Below, piece by piece: positions 16,288 to 24,255 of a stretch of DNA of 37,489 bases. This DNA comes from CAYPAU01 sp964408825 (lineage in GTDB: Bacteria; Patescibacteriota; Microgenomatia; Levybacterales; UBA12049). The stretch spans positions 1 to 37,489 of the forward strand of contig CAYPAU010000007.1 in the NCBI GenBank assembly GCA_964408825.1. The letters run 5' to 3'. A model generated the notes under the pieces. That model was not told the DNA's origin, did not search any database, and saw only the letters and a list, made by a program, of their open reading frames with translations. The position numbers were made by a program, and so were the translations under genes. Each line of letters opens with the position of its first letter. The stretch's first letter is position 1.

Positions 16288-16298
16288 AGTTAGTTTCA

Positions 16299-16359
16299 AT
16301 AGCTAAATAGTTGCTTAGTTACATAGTTAAACTATTTAGCTATGTAGCTATTCAGCTAT
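16299..16359. repeat. Long imperfect hairpin with 8-base periodicity between grpE and dnaK
   Basis: Two 30-base arms (16299-16328 and 16330-16359) match at about 23 of 30 positions as an inverted repeat. Within the arms the unit ATAGCTNN recurs every eight bases. It overlaps the last codons of grpE and ends at the alternative dnaK ATG. It may act as an mRNA hairpin setting dnaK translation or mRNA processing; it could also be a spread repeat. Confidence 0.6.
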
Positions 16360-16789
16360 TTTGTCGCCCGACAACAACCTGCGCTGGTCGCAAAACCTTA
16401 CCGTTTAACAAAAATCCTGTTCTTAGCTCTTCCATCACCTTTCCTTCTTCCCCCTCTACAACCTGGATTGCCTCCATAAATTCTGGATTAAACTCTTTTC
16501 CCTCTGTTTCAATCTTTTTTAATCCTTCTTTTTCAAGAATATCAAACATCTGTTTTATACTCAATCTTAATCCTTCGTCTTGGGTATGTTTCTCGGCAAG
16601 TGTTAAGGTATCAAGCGACGGCAAGAGTCTAAGTATCAAGCCTCTATTTGCCGATTTTACTACCTCTTCTTTCTCAAGTGCTACTCTTTTTTCAAGGTTC
16701 TGATAGTCAGCCAAAGCTTTTTTAAGCTGAATTTCAATCTCCTTTTCCTGTATTTCTAAATCTTCTTCCTTTTTTTGTTTTCTTGCCAT
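16352..16789 (-). CDS. grpE: Nucleotide exchange factor GrpE
   Basis: GrpE releases ADP from DnaK. The 145 residues form a Lys/Glu-rich N-terminal coiled coil (1-50, ADYQNLEKRVALEKEE), a four-helix region with LLPSLDTLTLAEKH, and the C-terminal beta domain (GKEFNPEFMEAIQVV ... LNGKVLRPAQVVVG) typical of GrpE. It is shorter than the E. coli protein because the N-terminal tail is short. It lies between hrcA and dnaK in the heat-shock operon, 42 bases after hrcA. No Shine-Dalgarno is seen. Confidence 0.95.
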   Translation of the reverse strand: MARKQKKEEDLEIQEKEIEIQLKKALADYQNLEKRVALEKEEVVKSANRGLILRLLPSLDTLTLAEKHTQDEGLRLSIKQMFDILEKEGLKKIETEGKEFNPEFMEAIQVVEGEEGKVMEELRTGFLLNGKVLRPAQVVVGRQNS

Positions 16790-16831
16790 TTCATTATATT
16801 TTATCTTTTATTTTTAATATTTAATATTGCA

Positions 16832-17563
16832 TTACCATCCTTCGGCCAGTTCTCTTATCAAATTACTAAAATATCTTACCGTAGGTACTACATTAGTGTA
16901 ATTTAATCTTGTGGGTCCTATAACTCCGACTTCTCCTGTTGTATGCTTTGGAGTCTTATAATGGGCGAATACGAATCCATAGGGGCCTGAAAGTTTTGGA
17001 CCAAGTTCATCTCCAAAAAGAATATGTATATCCTCGTCATTTTCAATATTTTCAAAAATTCTTGAGAAATAATCTATTTCATCAATTACACTTAAAAGGT
17101 TTTTTGTTATATCGATATCAAAAAATTCGGGCATGTCCAAAATATTGGAGTAACCCGCGCAGAAAAAATCTCCTTCATCAGTTGTTACAATTGATAAAGC
17201 CTTGGTTTTGGCGGCGAGTGATCTTGCAACCTCTTTAAGAAGCCTTTGTTGCTGAGACCTATAATCCCACACTTTCTCCTTAAGCTCTACCTCTTCGGCA
17301 ACCGATATTTCTTTTTCCTTCATCAGTTGATTTACATAGAATTTCATGCCTTCTGGCGTTGGAGTCCTTCCTGCCGAGGAATGAGGTTTCTGAAGATATC
17401 CCATTTCCGTAAGTTTAACCATCTCATTTCGGATTGTAGCCGGAGATGCCGAAATGTTTCTTTTCTTTTCTAAAGTTTCGGATCCCACGGGTAATGCCGT
17501 TTCTATATATTCCTCAATAAGGTTTCTTAAAATCTCAATTTGTCTTTGTGTAAGATTTTGCAT
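16832..17563 (-). CDS. hrcA: Heat-inducible transcription repressor HrcA
   Basis: HrcA binds CIRCE operators and represses class I heat-shock genes; its active fold depends on GroEL. The 243 residues have the N-terminal winged helix (LTQRQIEILRNLIEEYIE ... SPATIRNEMVKLTEMGYLQKPHSSAGRTPT, 4-70) and the GAF-like central and C-terminal region ending in GPTRLNYTNVVPTVRYFSNL. It is shorter than B. subtilis HrcA (about 340 residues), with a reduced dimerisation insert. It is the first gene of the operon, and a CIRCE element overlaps its promoter, so it should autoregulate. A second CIRCE lies before groES, its expected other target. Confidence 0.97.
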   Translation of the reverse strand: MQNLTQRQIEILRNLIEEYIETALPVGSETLEKKRNISASPATIRNEMVKLTEMGYLQKPHSSAGRTPTPEGMKFYVNQLMKEKEISVAEEVELKEKVWDYRSQQQRLLKEVARSLAAKTKALSIVTTDEGDFFCAGYSNILDMPEFFDIDITKNLLSVIDEIDYFSRIFENIENDEDIHILFGDELGPKLSGPYGFVFAHYKTPKHTTGEVGVIGPTRLNYTNVVPTVRYFSNLIRELAEGW

Positions 17564-17589
17564 AGTAAAAACTTAAAGCTTAAACCCCT

Positions 17590-17603
17590 GCCTGCCGGCA
17601 GGC
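17590..17603. repeat. GC-rich palindrome in the hrcA leader
   Basis: GCCTGCCGGCAGGC is a perfect 14-base palindrome, flanked by CCCCT and GGGTC, lying in the predicted 5' leader of hrcA between the CIRCE and the start codon. A further GC-rich imperfect hairpin is at about 17617-17642. A related CCTGCC...GGCGGG palindrome occupies the groES leader (31201-31237). Confidence 0.65.
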
Positions 17604-17661
17604 GGGTCAAATGTCCCCGGCCTCGTCGAGCGAAGCGGGGTGGGCAAAACTTGAGTAAAAA

Positions 17662-17688
17662 TTAGCACTAATATAACACGACTGCTAA
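17662..17688 (-). promoter_or_regulatory. CIRCE operator upstream of hrcA
   Basis: TTAGCACTA-N9-GACTGCTAA matches the CIRCE consensus TTAGCACTC-N9-GAGTGCTAA at 8 of 9 bases in each half, with the exact 9-base spacer. It overlaps the -10 box and start region of the hrcA promoter, the classical place for HrcA repression. The half-site GACTGCTAA is identical in the groES operator. Confidence 0.93.
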
Positions 17689-17698
17689 GATGTGTCAA
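17670..17698 (-). promoter_or_regulatory. Sigma70-type promoter of the hrcA-grpE-dnaK-dnaJ operon
   Basis: Minus strand: TTGACA (17698-17693), a 17-base spacer, then TATATT (17675-17670) preceded by TGT. The spacer and -10 box overlap the CIRCE, so HrcA binding would block polymerase. The expected start near 17663 leaves a leader of about 100 bases with GC-rich hairpins. Confidence 0.88.
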
Positions 17699-17728
17699 GT
17701 AGTATTTTCTATATCTCTATTTTTTAAA

Positions 17729-17844
17729 TCGCCACTTCGGTATCGAATGCACGAGAAGTTGAGTGAGTCGTCAGGAGATCCCCTAACGGGGAGAGGCTCC
17801 GACAGATGAGCGAAACTTTGAGAGCATGAGAGGAGACGTGGCGA
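17729..17844. repeat. 116-base structured element with terminal inverted repeats
   Basis: TCGCCAC (17729-17735) and GTGGCGA (17838-17844) are perfect 7-base terminal inverted repeats. Inside, CCCC-TAAC-GGGG is the tip of a stem extended by GTC(A)GGAG pairing with CTCCGAC. No convincing protein is encoded. It fills the gap between the divergent hrcA promoter and the plus-strand genes. It looks like a MITE-like repeat or a structured RNA. The gap 17564-17979 holds only this, the promoter/CIRCE, leader palindromes and a possible operator. Confidence 0.6.
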
Positions 17845-17941
17845 CAGTTTTTGGTACTTTTTTCTGTAAAAAAGTGCAAAGAAACTTTGTTAGGAGCTTT
17901 TGCTTGCTGCTCGGAAGAAAAGAAGAGAAAAAATTTTGTCG

Positions 17942-17973
17942 GCACAAGAGAACAAAGAAAATTGTGCTAACAT
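17942..17973 (+). promoter_or_regulatory. Extended -10 promoter with GCACAA/TTGTGC dyad
   Basis: TGC-TAACAT (17965-17973) is an extended -10 box ending six bases before the ATG at 17980, so transcription would start at the A of ATG. The dyad GCACAA (17942-17947) and TTGTGC (17962-17967), with 14 bases between, overlaps it and could be an operator or chance. No -35 box is evident. Confidence 0.45.
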
Positions 17974-17979
17974 ATCTTT

Positions 17980-18315
17980 ATGAGAAAAGCCAAAAAATTT
18001 CTCCCCTTACTCTTCCTTGGCATTATTTCCCTGGCTACTCTAGCCTATTCCGTAATTTTTCTTTCACCAAACACTTTTCTAGACGTCTCTGTTTTTAAAG
18101 TAAACATAAATTACGTTTTCTTCACTTCCCTTTTTGTTTTTCTTTATTCAATCTTTTCCTTTATTTTAAGAAATAATAGAAGAGGATTTTTCATAGCATC
18201 TTTTGTAGCTCTTTATCTTTTTTTGAGAATATTAAACCTAACCCATTTATTCTTCTTCATAATCCTGGCTACGCTTTTTATATCTTTAGAATTATTTTTC
18301 GTTTACAAAAAGTAA
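17980..18315 (+). CDS. Small four-pass membrane protein, function unknown
   Basis: The 111 residues have four hydrophobic segments (about 8-28, 43-62, 69-86 and 89-108), a basic N-terminus (MRKAKKF) and a C-terminal YKK. I do not recognise a family. The arrangement of short helices and an RNNRRG loop resembles small CPR membrane proteins. It starts the plus-strand run, 40 bases before the methyltransferase, and has a predicted leaderless promoter. Confidence 0.6.
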   Translation: MRKAKKFLPLLFLGIISLATLAYSVIFLSPNTFLDVSVFKVNINYVFFTSLFVFLYSIFSFILRNNRRGFFIASFVALYLFLRILNLTHLFFFIILATLFISLELFFVYKK

Positions 18316-18320
18316 GATTC

Positions 18321-18349
18321 TTGTTCGCTCTTCCCTTCTCTGATAGAAT
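18321..18349 (+). promoter_or_regulatory. Extended -10 promoter of the methyltransferase gene, leaderless geometry
   Basis: TTGTTC (18321-18326), 17 bases, then TAGAAT (18344-18349) preceded by TGA. Six bases separate the -10 box from the ATG at 18356, so the expected start site is the start codon itself. Confidence 0.6.
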
Positions 18350-18355
18350 TGCTTC

Positions 18356-19003
18356 ATGAACGATTTAGAGGCTGCAAAATCACATCAAATATTATTTTTA
18401 AAGAAACTAAAATCAAAGAAAAAACCCTATAGAGTTCCCATTCAGGGAATAGATATTATTGCGAATCCAAATGTTTTTCCACCTGTAACAGATTCACAGC
18501 TTATGGCTTCCCATATTTCAGTGAAACGAGGGGATAGGATACTTGATCTGACCACCGGCTCTGGTGTATTTGCTGTGCTAGCAGGACTTCAAGGAGCAAC
18601 TGGAATCGCAGTCGATTTACATAAAGATGCAGTGATAAACGCCAGCGAAAACTTTGCGAGATTTAAAGTAGATGTAAAAGCAGTTGAAAGTGACTTATTT
18701 GAAAATGTCCCTAAAGAAAAATTTGATTGGATATTTGTTAACGGACCATATACAGAAGGTGATATAAAGGAGCCTTTGCAATACGCTTTCTTCGGAGCAA
18801 AGTCATTTTTAACTCGTTTATTTAAACAGGTTTCAGACTATCTTAAAAAAGAAGGAAAAATCCTAATAACAATTGCCGAGTGGGGAGAATTGAGCTTATT
18901 TGAAAAACTTGCTAAGCAAAATGGCTTTAATTTCAGAGTATTAGATAAAAAATTCAGTGATAGTAAGCGTGTGTATCGGCTATATGAACTAAAGCTGATA
19001 TAA
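18356..19003 (+). CDS. Class I SAM-dependent methyltransferase, small (MTS/RsmC-HemK-like) type
   Basis: The 215 residues contain the SAM-binding motif I DLTTGSGVFAV (64-74), acidic motif II (VDLHKDA, 86-92) and NGPYTEGD (129-136), where N6/exocyclic-amine methyltransferases have NPPY. The N-terminal GIDIIANPNVFPPVTDSQLM resembles the substrate-binding lead of HemK/RsmC/TrmN6-type enzymes, whose substrates are RNA or protein glutamine; Gly for Pro in NPPY leaves the substrate open. It lies seven bases before metG. Confidence 0.8.
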   Translation: MNDLEAAKSHQILFLKKLKSKKKPYRVPIQGIDIIANPNVFPPVTDSQLMASHISVKRGDRILDLTTGSGVFAVLAGLQGATGIAVDLHKDAVINASENFARFKVDVKAVESDLFENVPKEKFDWIFVNGPYTEGDIKEPLQYAFFGAKSFLTRLFKQVSDYLKKEGKILITIAEWGELSLFEKLAKQNGFNFRVLDKKFSDSKRVYRLYELKLI

Positions 19004-19004
19004 T
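18996..19004 (+). promoter_or_regulatory. Extended -10 promoter of metG, leaderless geometry
   Basis: TGA-TATAAT is a consensus extended -10 box overlapping the stop of the methyltransferase gene. Six bases separate it from the metG ATG at 19011, predicting initiation at the start codon. No -35 box is visible at 17 bases. Confidence 0.55.
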
Positions 19005-19010
19005 GACTCC

Positions 19011-20465
19011 ATGGTTGACAAGAATAAATTTTACATTACCAATGCGATTCCTTATGTAAATGCCAAACCTCACATTGGCCACGCTTTGGAATTTGTGCAA
19101 TCTGACACAATAGCAAGGTACCATCGGCAAATCGGGGAGGATGTTCTTCTTCTCTGCGGATCCGATGATAATTCGCTTAAGAATGTTCAGGCGGCCGAGA
19201 CATTAAAAATTCCGGTCCAGGAACTGGTTGATAAAAATGCCAAACTTTTTGAAGAATTGGCAGAAAAATTAAATGTAAAATTTGATGTTTTTCAACGTGG
19301 CAGCGATCCTTTGCATCACAAATCTTCACAAAAACTTTGGGAACTATGCTTCCAAAATGGTGATATTTACAAAAAAAAATATACAGGTCTTTACTGCGTA
19401 GGATGCGAGCTTTTTTACGAGAGGGGTGAACTCAATGAAAACGGTGAATGCTTCGAGCATCCGGGAAAAAAACTTGAAGAAGTCTCAGAAGAAAATTATT
19501 TTTTCAAACTTTCGAAATATCAGAAACAATTAGAGGAAATCATAAATTCGAATGAGATTGAAATTTATTCTCAAAAAAGAAAAAATGAAGCCTTAGCATT
19601 TCTTAATAAAGGTCTTGAGGACATAAGTATTTCAAGATCAAATGAAAGGGCGAGAAACTGGGGGGTCGATGTACCAAATGATCCGACGCAAAAAATGTAT
19701 GTGTGGTTCGATGCTTTAAATATTTATCAATCGGGAATCGGATTTGCATTGGATGAAAAAAAATATCAAAAATGGGGGCCCACTAACATTCACGTCTTAG
19801 GGAAAGGAATTGTAAGGTTTCATGCAATTTATTGGCCTGCTTTTCTTATTTCAGCCGGTTTAAAACTCCCAGAAAGCTTGTTCATCCACGAATACATTAC
19901 GGTAAATGGACAAAAGATGTCAAAAAGTGTCGGCAATGTTATAGATCCTATTGAATTAATCGAAAAATATGGTGGGGAATCATTAAGATACTACTTCCTC
20001 AAATACATTTCTCCTTTTTCAGACGGAGATTTTTCGGAGGATAAATTTAAGGAGGTTTATAATGCGGACTTGGCAAATGGACTGGGGAATCTTATCTCAA
20101 GGGTTGCAAAGCTTTGTGAAACTTCAAACTATGTACAGATGGGGTCCGTATCTCGGGTTTCTGAGCATTTAATTGACATAAAGGGTTATACCGAAGCGAT
20201 GTCGGAGTTTAGATTTAACGATGCCCTTTCATTTGTTTGGGAAAAAATTACCAGATTAGACAAATTTATAAATGATGAGAGGCCCTGGGATCTTCTCAAA
20301 AATCAAGAACCCAAAATAAAAAGTGTTCTTGCACATTCGGCTGATCAGATTCAAGAAATAGGAGCTCTTCTTGAACCGTTTTTGCCTGAGACTTCAAAGA
20401 AAATCGAAGATCAGTTTAGAGGTCCAAAAATTATTTCCCAGTCTCCCCTTTTCCCGAGAATTTAA
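19011..20465 (+). CDS. metG: Methionyl-tRNA synthetase
   Basis: Class I synthetase charging tRNA-Met. The 484 residues carry HIGH (21-24, PHIGHALE), KMSKS (302-306, GQKMSKSVGN) and a zinc knuckle YCVGCE (128-133) with a second pair ECFEH (146-150). The stretch GSDDNSLKN (50-58) replaces the GTDEHG seen in most bacteria, and HVLGKGIVRFH replaces HxxGKDIxxFH, so this is a divergent branch. The anticodon-binding helical domain is present; the C-terminal EMAPII-like tRNA-binding domain is absent, giving a short enzyme. It is probably transcribed from its own leaderless promoter as well as with the methyltransferase. Confidence 0.96.
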   Translation: MVDKNKFYITNAIPYVNAKPHIGHALEFVQSDTIARYHRQIGEDVLLLCGSDDNSLKNVQAAETLKIPVQELVDKNAKLFEELAEKLNVKFDVFQRGSDPLHHKSSQKLWELCFQNGDIYKKKYTGLYCVGCELFYERGELNENGECFEHPGKKLEEVSEENYFFKLSKYQKQLEEIINSNEIEIYSQKRKNEALAFLNKGLEDISISRSNERARNWGVDVPNDPTQKMYVWFDALNIYQSGIGFALDEKKYQKWGPTNIHVLGKGIVRFHAIYWPAFLISAGLKLPESLFIHEYITVNGQKMSKSVGNVIDPIELIEKYGGESLRYYFLKYISPFSDGDFSEDKFKEVYNADLANGLGNLISRVAKLCETSNYVQMGSVSRVSEHLIDIKGYTEAMSEFRFNDALSFVWEKITRLDKFINDERPWDLLKNQEPKIKSVLAHSADQIQEIGALLEPFLPETSKKIEDQFRGPKIISQSPLFPRI

Positions 20466-20494
20466 TTTATAATCATAGGTAATATCTTCTTTTC

Positions 20495-21943
20495 ATGATT
20501 TTATTCAAAAAAATATTTTTGCAGGAAAAATTTATTCTCAAAATATTAATTTCCTGGCTTCTTATTTTATCTATTCTTTATTCTTCATTATCTATCTTAC
20601 GACACATGCATTTTCAATCTGGAGGATTTGATTTAGGACTCTACGACCAGACTATTTGGAAGTATTCACAGTTTATCTTACCCTACAACACGATTAAGGA
20701 CCGAATTATTTTGGGGGATCATCTCAATTTAACAATTCCGGCAATAGCGCCTTTATATTATTTATGGAGCGACGTAAGAATTATTCTTATTTTCCAGGCT
20801 TTTTGGATTACTTTTTCAACGCTTGCAATATATAAATTATGCAGACTTAGGAAACTATCACCGATTACTTGCCTAAATTTAAGCATTATCTATAGTCTTT
20901 TTTACGGAATACAATTTGCTGTTTTTTTTGATTTTCATGCCATTATTATAGGCGTTGGTCTTATAGCTTGGTTTCTATATTTTCTTGAAAGTAGAAGGTG
21001 GAAGCTTTTTTCCCTAACTTTGGTCTTGATACTCTTAACTCAAGAAAATATGGGAATCGCACTTGCATCTATAGGACTTTTTTATATCTTTAAAAATGGG
21101 TATCGCAAGGCCTCAATAGCTTTTATTTTTCTTGGGGTAGTCTGGAGTATTATCTCCGCTAAAATTATTGCTTATTTTTCGCCTGTAGGTTTCCAATATT
21201 TACCAAGCATAAGCTTAAATCCTATAAATATTTTAGTTCAATTTTTTGATTCTGAAGAAAAGAGACAAGTTTGGTTTTACTCTCTTTCCTTTTTTTCCTT
21301 TTTGCCAATTTTTTCGGTCGGGGCGCTTCTTGCTATTATTCTAGATTTATCTCAGTACTTTGCAACCGGTCCCGAGTTTAGCAGAATGTGGAGTCCTTTT
21401 ACACACCATCGTGCAATTCTTGCTCCATTTTTATTTTTAGGGATGTTGGAGTTCTTAGATTTCTTGAAACGGAAAAAAGTTAATGTTCAAAAAGTTTCTT
21501 TTTTGCTACTAATAATTCCAATTGCAATGCAATATTATTTTCATTTTCCGCTTAATAAACTCTCGAAACTTGAGTATTGGAAAACCGAATCTTGGATGGA
21601 AGATAATTATGCTTTGTTCCAATTTATTCCAAAAGATGCAAGCTTGGTAACTCAACAAAGCCTTGTTCCTCATCTTAGTCAGAGAAATCAAATTTATTTA
21701 ATTTATCCAAGAGTCCATGATTTCGATAACAATATTTGCGGACAAAGGAGCTGTTGGTGGTTGGATTTCTCAGGAAGACCTGACTTTCTGGTTGTCGATC
21801 TACATCCCAATCAGTGGATAACGCAGCTTTTGGAGTCTAATGAAAATTTTGAAAAGGCTCTTAAAAACATGAGAAAGGCGAAAAAAATCACAAAAATAAA
21901 AAATATTAATCATGCTTTCCTTTATAAAATAAATTATAAATAA
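20495..21943 (+). CDS. DUF2079 family polytopic membrane protein
   Basis: The 482 residues have about ten membrane segments. The N-terminal signature GGFDLGLYDQTIWKYSQF followed by GDHLNLTIPAIAPLYYLW is the hallmark of DUF2079, a GT-C-like group of predicted membrane glycosyltransferases. The conserved Asp (FDLGLYDQ) and His (GDH) lie in the first outer loop, where GT-C enzymes hold catalytic acids. A soluble C-terminal domain (365-482) contains a CGQRSCWW motif. It opens the surface-glycan gene set. A TATAAT (20468-20473) lies 21 bases before the ATG. The substrate is unknown. Confidence 0.85.
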   Translation: MILFKKIFLQEKFILKILISWLLILSILYSSLSILRHMHFQSGGFDLGLYDQTIWKYSQFILPYNTIKDRIILGDHLNLTIPAIAPLYYLWSDVRIILIFQAFWITFSTLAIYKLCRLRKLSPITCLNLSIIYSLFYGIQFAVFFDFHAIIIGVGLIAWFLYFLESRRWKLFSLTLVLILLTQENMGIALASIGLFYIFKNGYRKASIAFIFLGVVWSIISAKIIAYFSPVGFQYLPSISLNPINILVQFFDSEEKRQVWFYSLSFFSFLPIFSVGALLAIILDLSQYFATGPEFSRMWSPFTHHRAILAPFLFLGMLEFLDFLKRKKVNVQKVSFLLLIIPIAMQYYFHFPLNKLSKLEYWKTESWMEDNYALFQFIPKDASLVTQQSLVPHLSQRNQIYLIYPRVHDFDNNICGQRSCWWLDFSGRPDFLVVDLHPNQWITQLLESNENFEKALKNMRKAKKITKIKNINHAFLYKINYK

Positions 21944-21948
21944 TCAAT

Positions 21949-22758
21949 ATGATTGATACACATTGTCATTTGAATTTTCGCTCTTTTTCAGAAGATTATG
22001 ATGAGGTAATAAAAGATGCTTTTAAAAAGGGGGTTAAGAAAATTATAAATGTCGGTACTCAAGTTGATTCAAGTGAAAAAGCAGTCGAGTTGGCGGAGAA
22101 ATATGATTCGCCAGCTGGCGAACTCTACGCAATAGTTGGAATTCATCCCCATCATGCTGATAAACCTCCTGATGACTGGCTTATAAAACTTGAGCGATTG
22201 GCAAGAAAACCCAAGGTTGTAGGTATCGGAGAATGCGGAATGGATTTTTATAAGTATGAATCTAATGCAATTGTAGATATAAAACTTCAAAAAGAGGTCT
22301 TTATTAAACAAATTGAGCTTTCCTTAAAACTTAAGCTTCCTCTTCAGATACATAACAGACATGCAGGTAAAGAAATAATTGCAATTTTAAACTATTATAA
22401 AAATAATTTATTAAACCCGCCCGGAATGTTTCACTGCATGTCAGGCGATCTTGATTTTTTAAAAAAAGTTTTAAGCTTAGGATTTTTTATAGGCTACGAC
22501 GGGAATATAACCTATGAGGGCCTTGCCCCTGGCGAAACAACTTCTTTGGTTGATTTGGTTAGGTACACTCCCATAGATAGAATGGTAACCGAAACAGATG
22601 CGCCTTTCTTAACTCCAGTGCCCTATCGAGGTATGAGAAACATACCTTCCTATGTTATAATTACCGGGCAGTTTATAGCTAAAATCAGGGGTATTTCTTT
22701 TGAGAAAGTTGAAGAACAAACAAATCTCAACGCAATTAAAATTTTTAATTTAACTTAA
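21949..22758 (+). CDS. tatD: TatD-family metal-dependent hydrolase (DNase)
   Basis: The 269 residues form a TIM-barrel amidohydrolase-like fold. Metal ligands are visible: HCH (5-7), Glu95 in GIGECGMDFY, His135, His162 and Asp217 in VTETDAPFLTPVPYRG. TatD enzymes are 3'-5' exonucleases or endonucleases acting in DNA repair or turnover. It follows the DUF2079 gene by five bases and precedes a glycosyltransferase, so it is probably only co-transcribed with the glycan genes. Length is normal for the family. Confidence 0.93.
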   Translation: MIDTHCHLNFRSFSEDYDEVIKDAFKKGVKKIINVGTQVDSSEKAVELAEKYDSPAGELYAIVGIHPHHADKPPDDWLIKLERLARKPKVVGIGECGMDFYKYESNAIVDIKLQKEVFIKQIELSLKLKLPLQIHNRHAGKEIIAILNYYKNNLLNPPGMFHCMSGDLDFLKKVLSLGFFIGYDGNITYEGLAPGETTSLVDLVRYTPIDRMVTETDAPFLTPVPYRGMRNIPSYVIITGQFIAKIRGISFEKVEEQTNLNAIKIFNLT

Positions 22759-22767
22759 AAATACGTT

Positions 22768-24255
22768 ATGGCCGAATTTTTTTCTAAAATTTTTGCACGT
22801 TATCCAATCAAAACCCGAAGGCTCCTTGAAATATTCCCGGGTCTTTTTTCTTGGACTCTTATTCTTTTCCCTGTCTGGGGATCGCTCACCATACCCTACG
22901 TGGTTGCCTACTTTATACTTTTTTTTGATGTCTACTGGCTCTATAAATCTTTTGCGGTTGCTACAACTTCTTTCATCGCATCAAATAAAATAAAAGAGGC
23001 TGAAAAAATAGATTGGCTGAAAAAAGCTTCTAATTTAACTGATTTACAAAAGTTAAACCATGTTGTTATAATCCCCAATTATCGAGAAAGCGAAACTAAA
23101 TTAAGAGAGACTCTTAGTGCTTTAGCAAATCAAACTTTTCCTTCCAAAAGAATATATATAGTATTGGCAATGGAGGCGCGAGAAGAGGATACAAGATTAA
23201 AGGCAAATACTCTTATAAAAGAGTTCAAGGATTTATTCGGAGATATTTTTGCTACATACCATCCGGATTTGGAAGGAGAGGTAAAAGGCAAATCATCCAA
23301 TCAGGCCTTTGCTGCCAAAAAAGCCTATGCCCGCTTAATTAAGCGGGGGAATATTGATATTAACTTTGCAACTATCTCATCTGTTGATGCAGATTCTATC
23401 TTTGACAAACAATATTTTTCCTACCTTTCTTATAGTTTTTTGACCGATAATAAACGGTATAATAAGTTCTGGCAATCTGCAAATGTAAACTACAATAATT
23501 TCTGGAAAATTCCTGCCCCTACTCGTGTGATCGCTTTTTTTGGAAGCTTATGGAGAATGGCAGTTTTAGTCCAGAAAGATAAGCTTATATCTAACTCAAC
23601 CTATTCACTGTCTTTTAAACTTTTAAAGAATATCGATTTTTGGGATACCGATGTTATTCCTGAGGACTATAGAATATTCTTTAAAGCTTTTTTCAGAAAT
23701 AGGGGGAACATTTGGGTAGAGCCCATTTTTCTTAAAACCTTTATGGACGCGCCTTTATCTCGCGGATTTTGGAAAAGTATCAAAAGCAAATATGATCAGG
23801 AAAGGAGATGGTCATGGGGGGTGTCTGACGATCCGTTATTTATCAAATGGTGGCTTACTGTTCCTGATGTACCGTTTGTTAGAAAAACGGTAATGCTATA
23901 CAATGTTTTTGTGGATCATTTCCTCTGGCCGGTTAATTGGTTTATTATTACGGTTGCTGCAAACATTATAACTTTTATTAACCCTGTCTTCTCAAGAACA
24001 ACTCTTGGCTATAACCTACCAACCATAGCGGGTACCATTCTAACTACTTGTATGCTTGCGCTTATTACCCTAGTTATAATAGATTTCAAATCAAGACCTA
24101 GACACTCGCAAAGAGCAAGAGAGTTTTTATTTCCGCTTGAATTTATATTGCTTCCGATCGCCGGCTTTTTCCTAAACGCATTGCCCGCTCTCATATCTCA
24201 CACCCAGCTTATGTTTGGAAAACGCATGGAATATAAAGTGACCGAAAAAGTATGA
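22768..24255 (+). CDS. Membrane-bound family 2 glycosyltransferase
   Basis: The 495 residues start with two membrane segments (about 24-62), continue with a GT-A domain and end with three or four membrane segments (after about 385). Motifs: VVIIPNYRESETKLRETL (99-116), DAD (207-209), ED (299-300) and QERRW (344-348, the QxxRW signature of processive GT2 enzymes such as cellulose and hyaluronan synthases). It probably transfers sugars from a nucleotide sugar to a lipid or growing polysaccharide at the membrane. The stop codon lies inside a 9-base-arm inverted repeat. Confidence 0.85.
   Translation: MAEFFSKIFARYPIKTRRLLEIFPGLFSWTLILFPVWGSLTIPYVVAYFILFFDVYWLYKSFAVATTSFIASNKIKEAEKIDWLKKASNLTDLQKLNHVVIIPNYRESETKLRETLSALANQTFPSKRIYIVLAMEAREEDTRLKANTLIKEFKDLFGDIFATYHPDLEGEVKGKSSNQAFAAKKAYARLIKRGNIDINFATISSVDADSIFDKQYFSYLSYSFLTDNKRYNKFWQSANVNYNNFWKIPAPTRVIAFFGSLWRMAVLVQKDKLISNSTYSLSFKLLKNIDFWDTDVIPEDYRIFFKAFFRNRGNIWVEPIFLKTFMDAPLSRGFWKSIKSKYDQERRWSWGVSDDPLFIKWWLTVPDVPFVRKTVMLYNVFVDHFLWPVNWFIITVAANIITFINPVFSRTTLGYNLPTIAGTILTTCMLALITLVIIDFKSRPRHSQRAREFLFPLEFILLPIAGFFLNALPALISHTQLMFGKRMEYKVTEKV

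Noticed and set aside
17724..17945. A 73-codon minus-strand open frame before hrcA
   Set aside because: It lies over the structured repeat with terminal inverted repeats, and its sequence resembles translated repeat DNA, not a protein.
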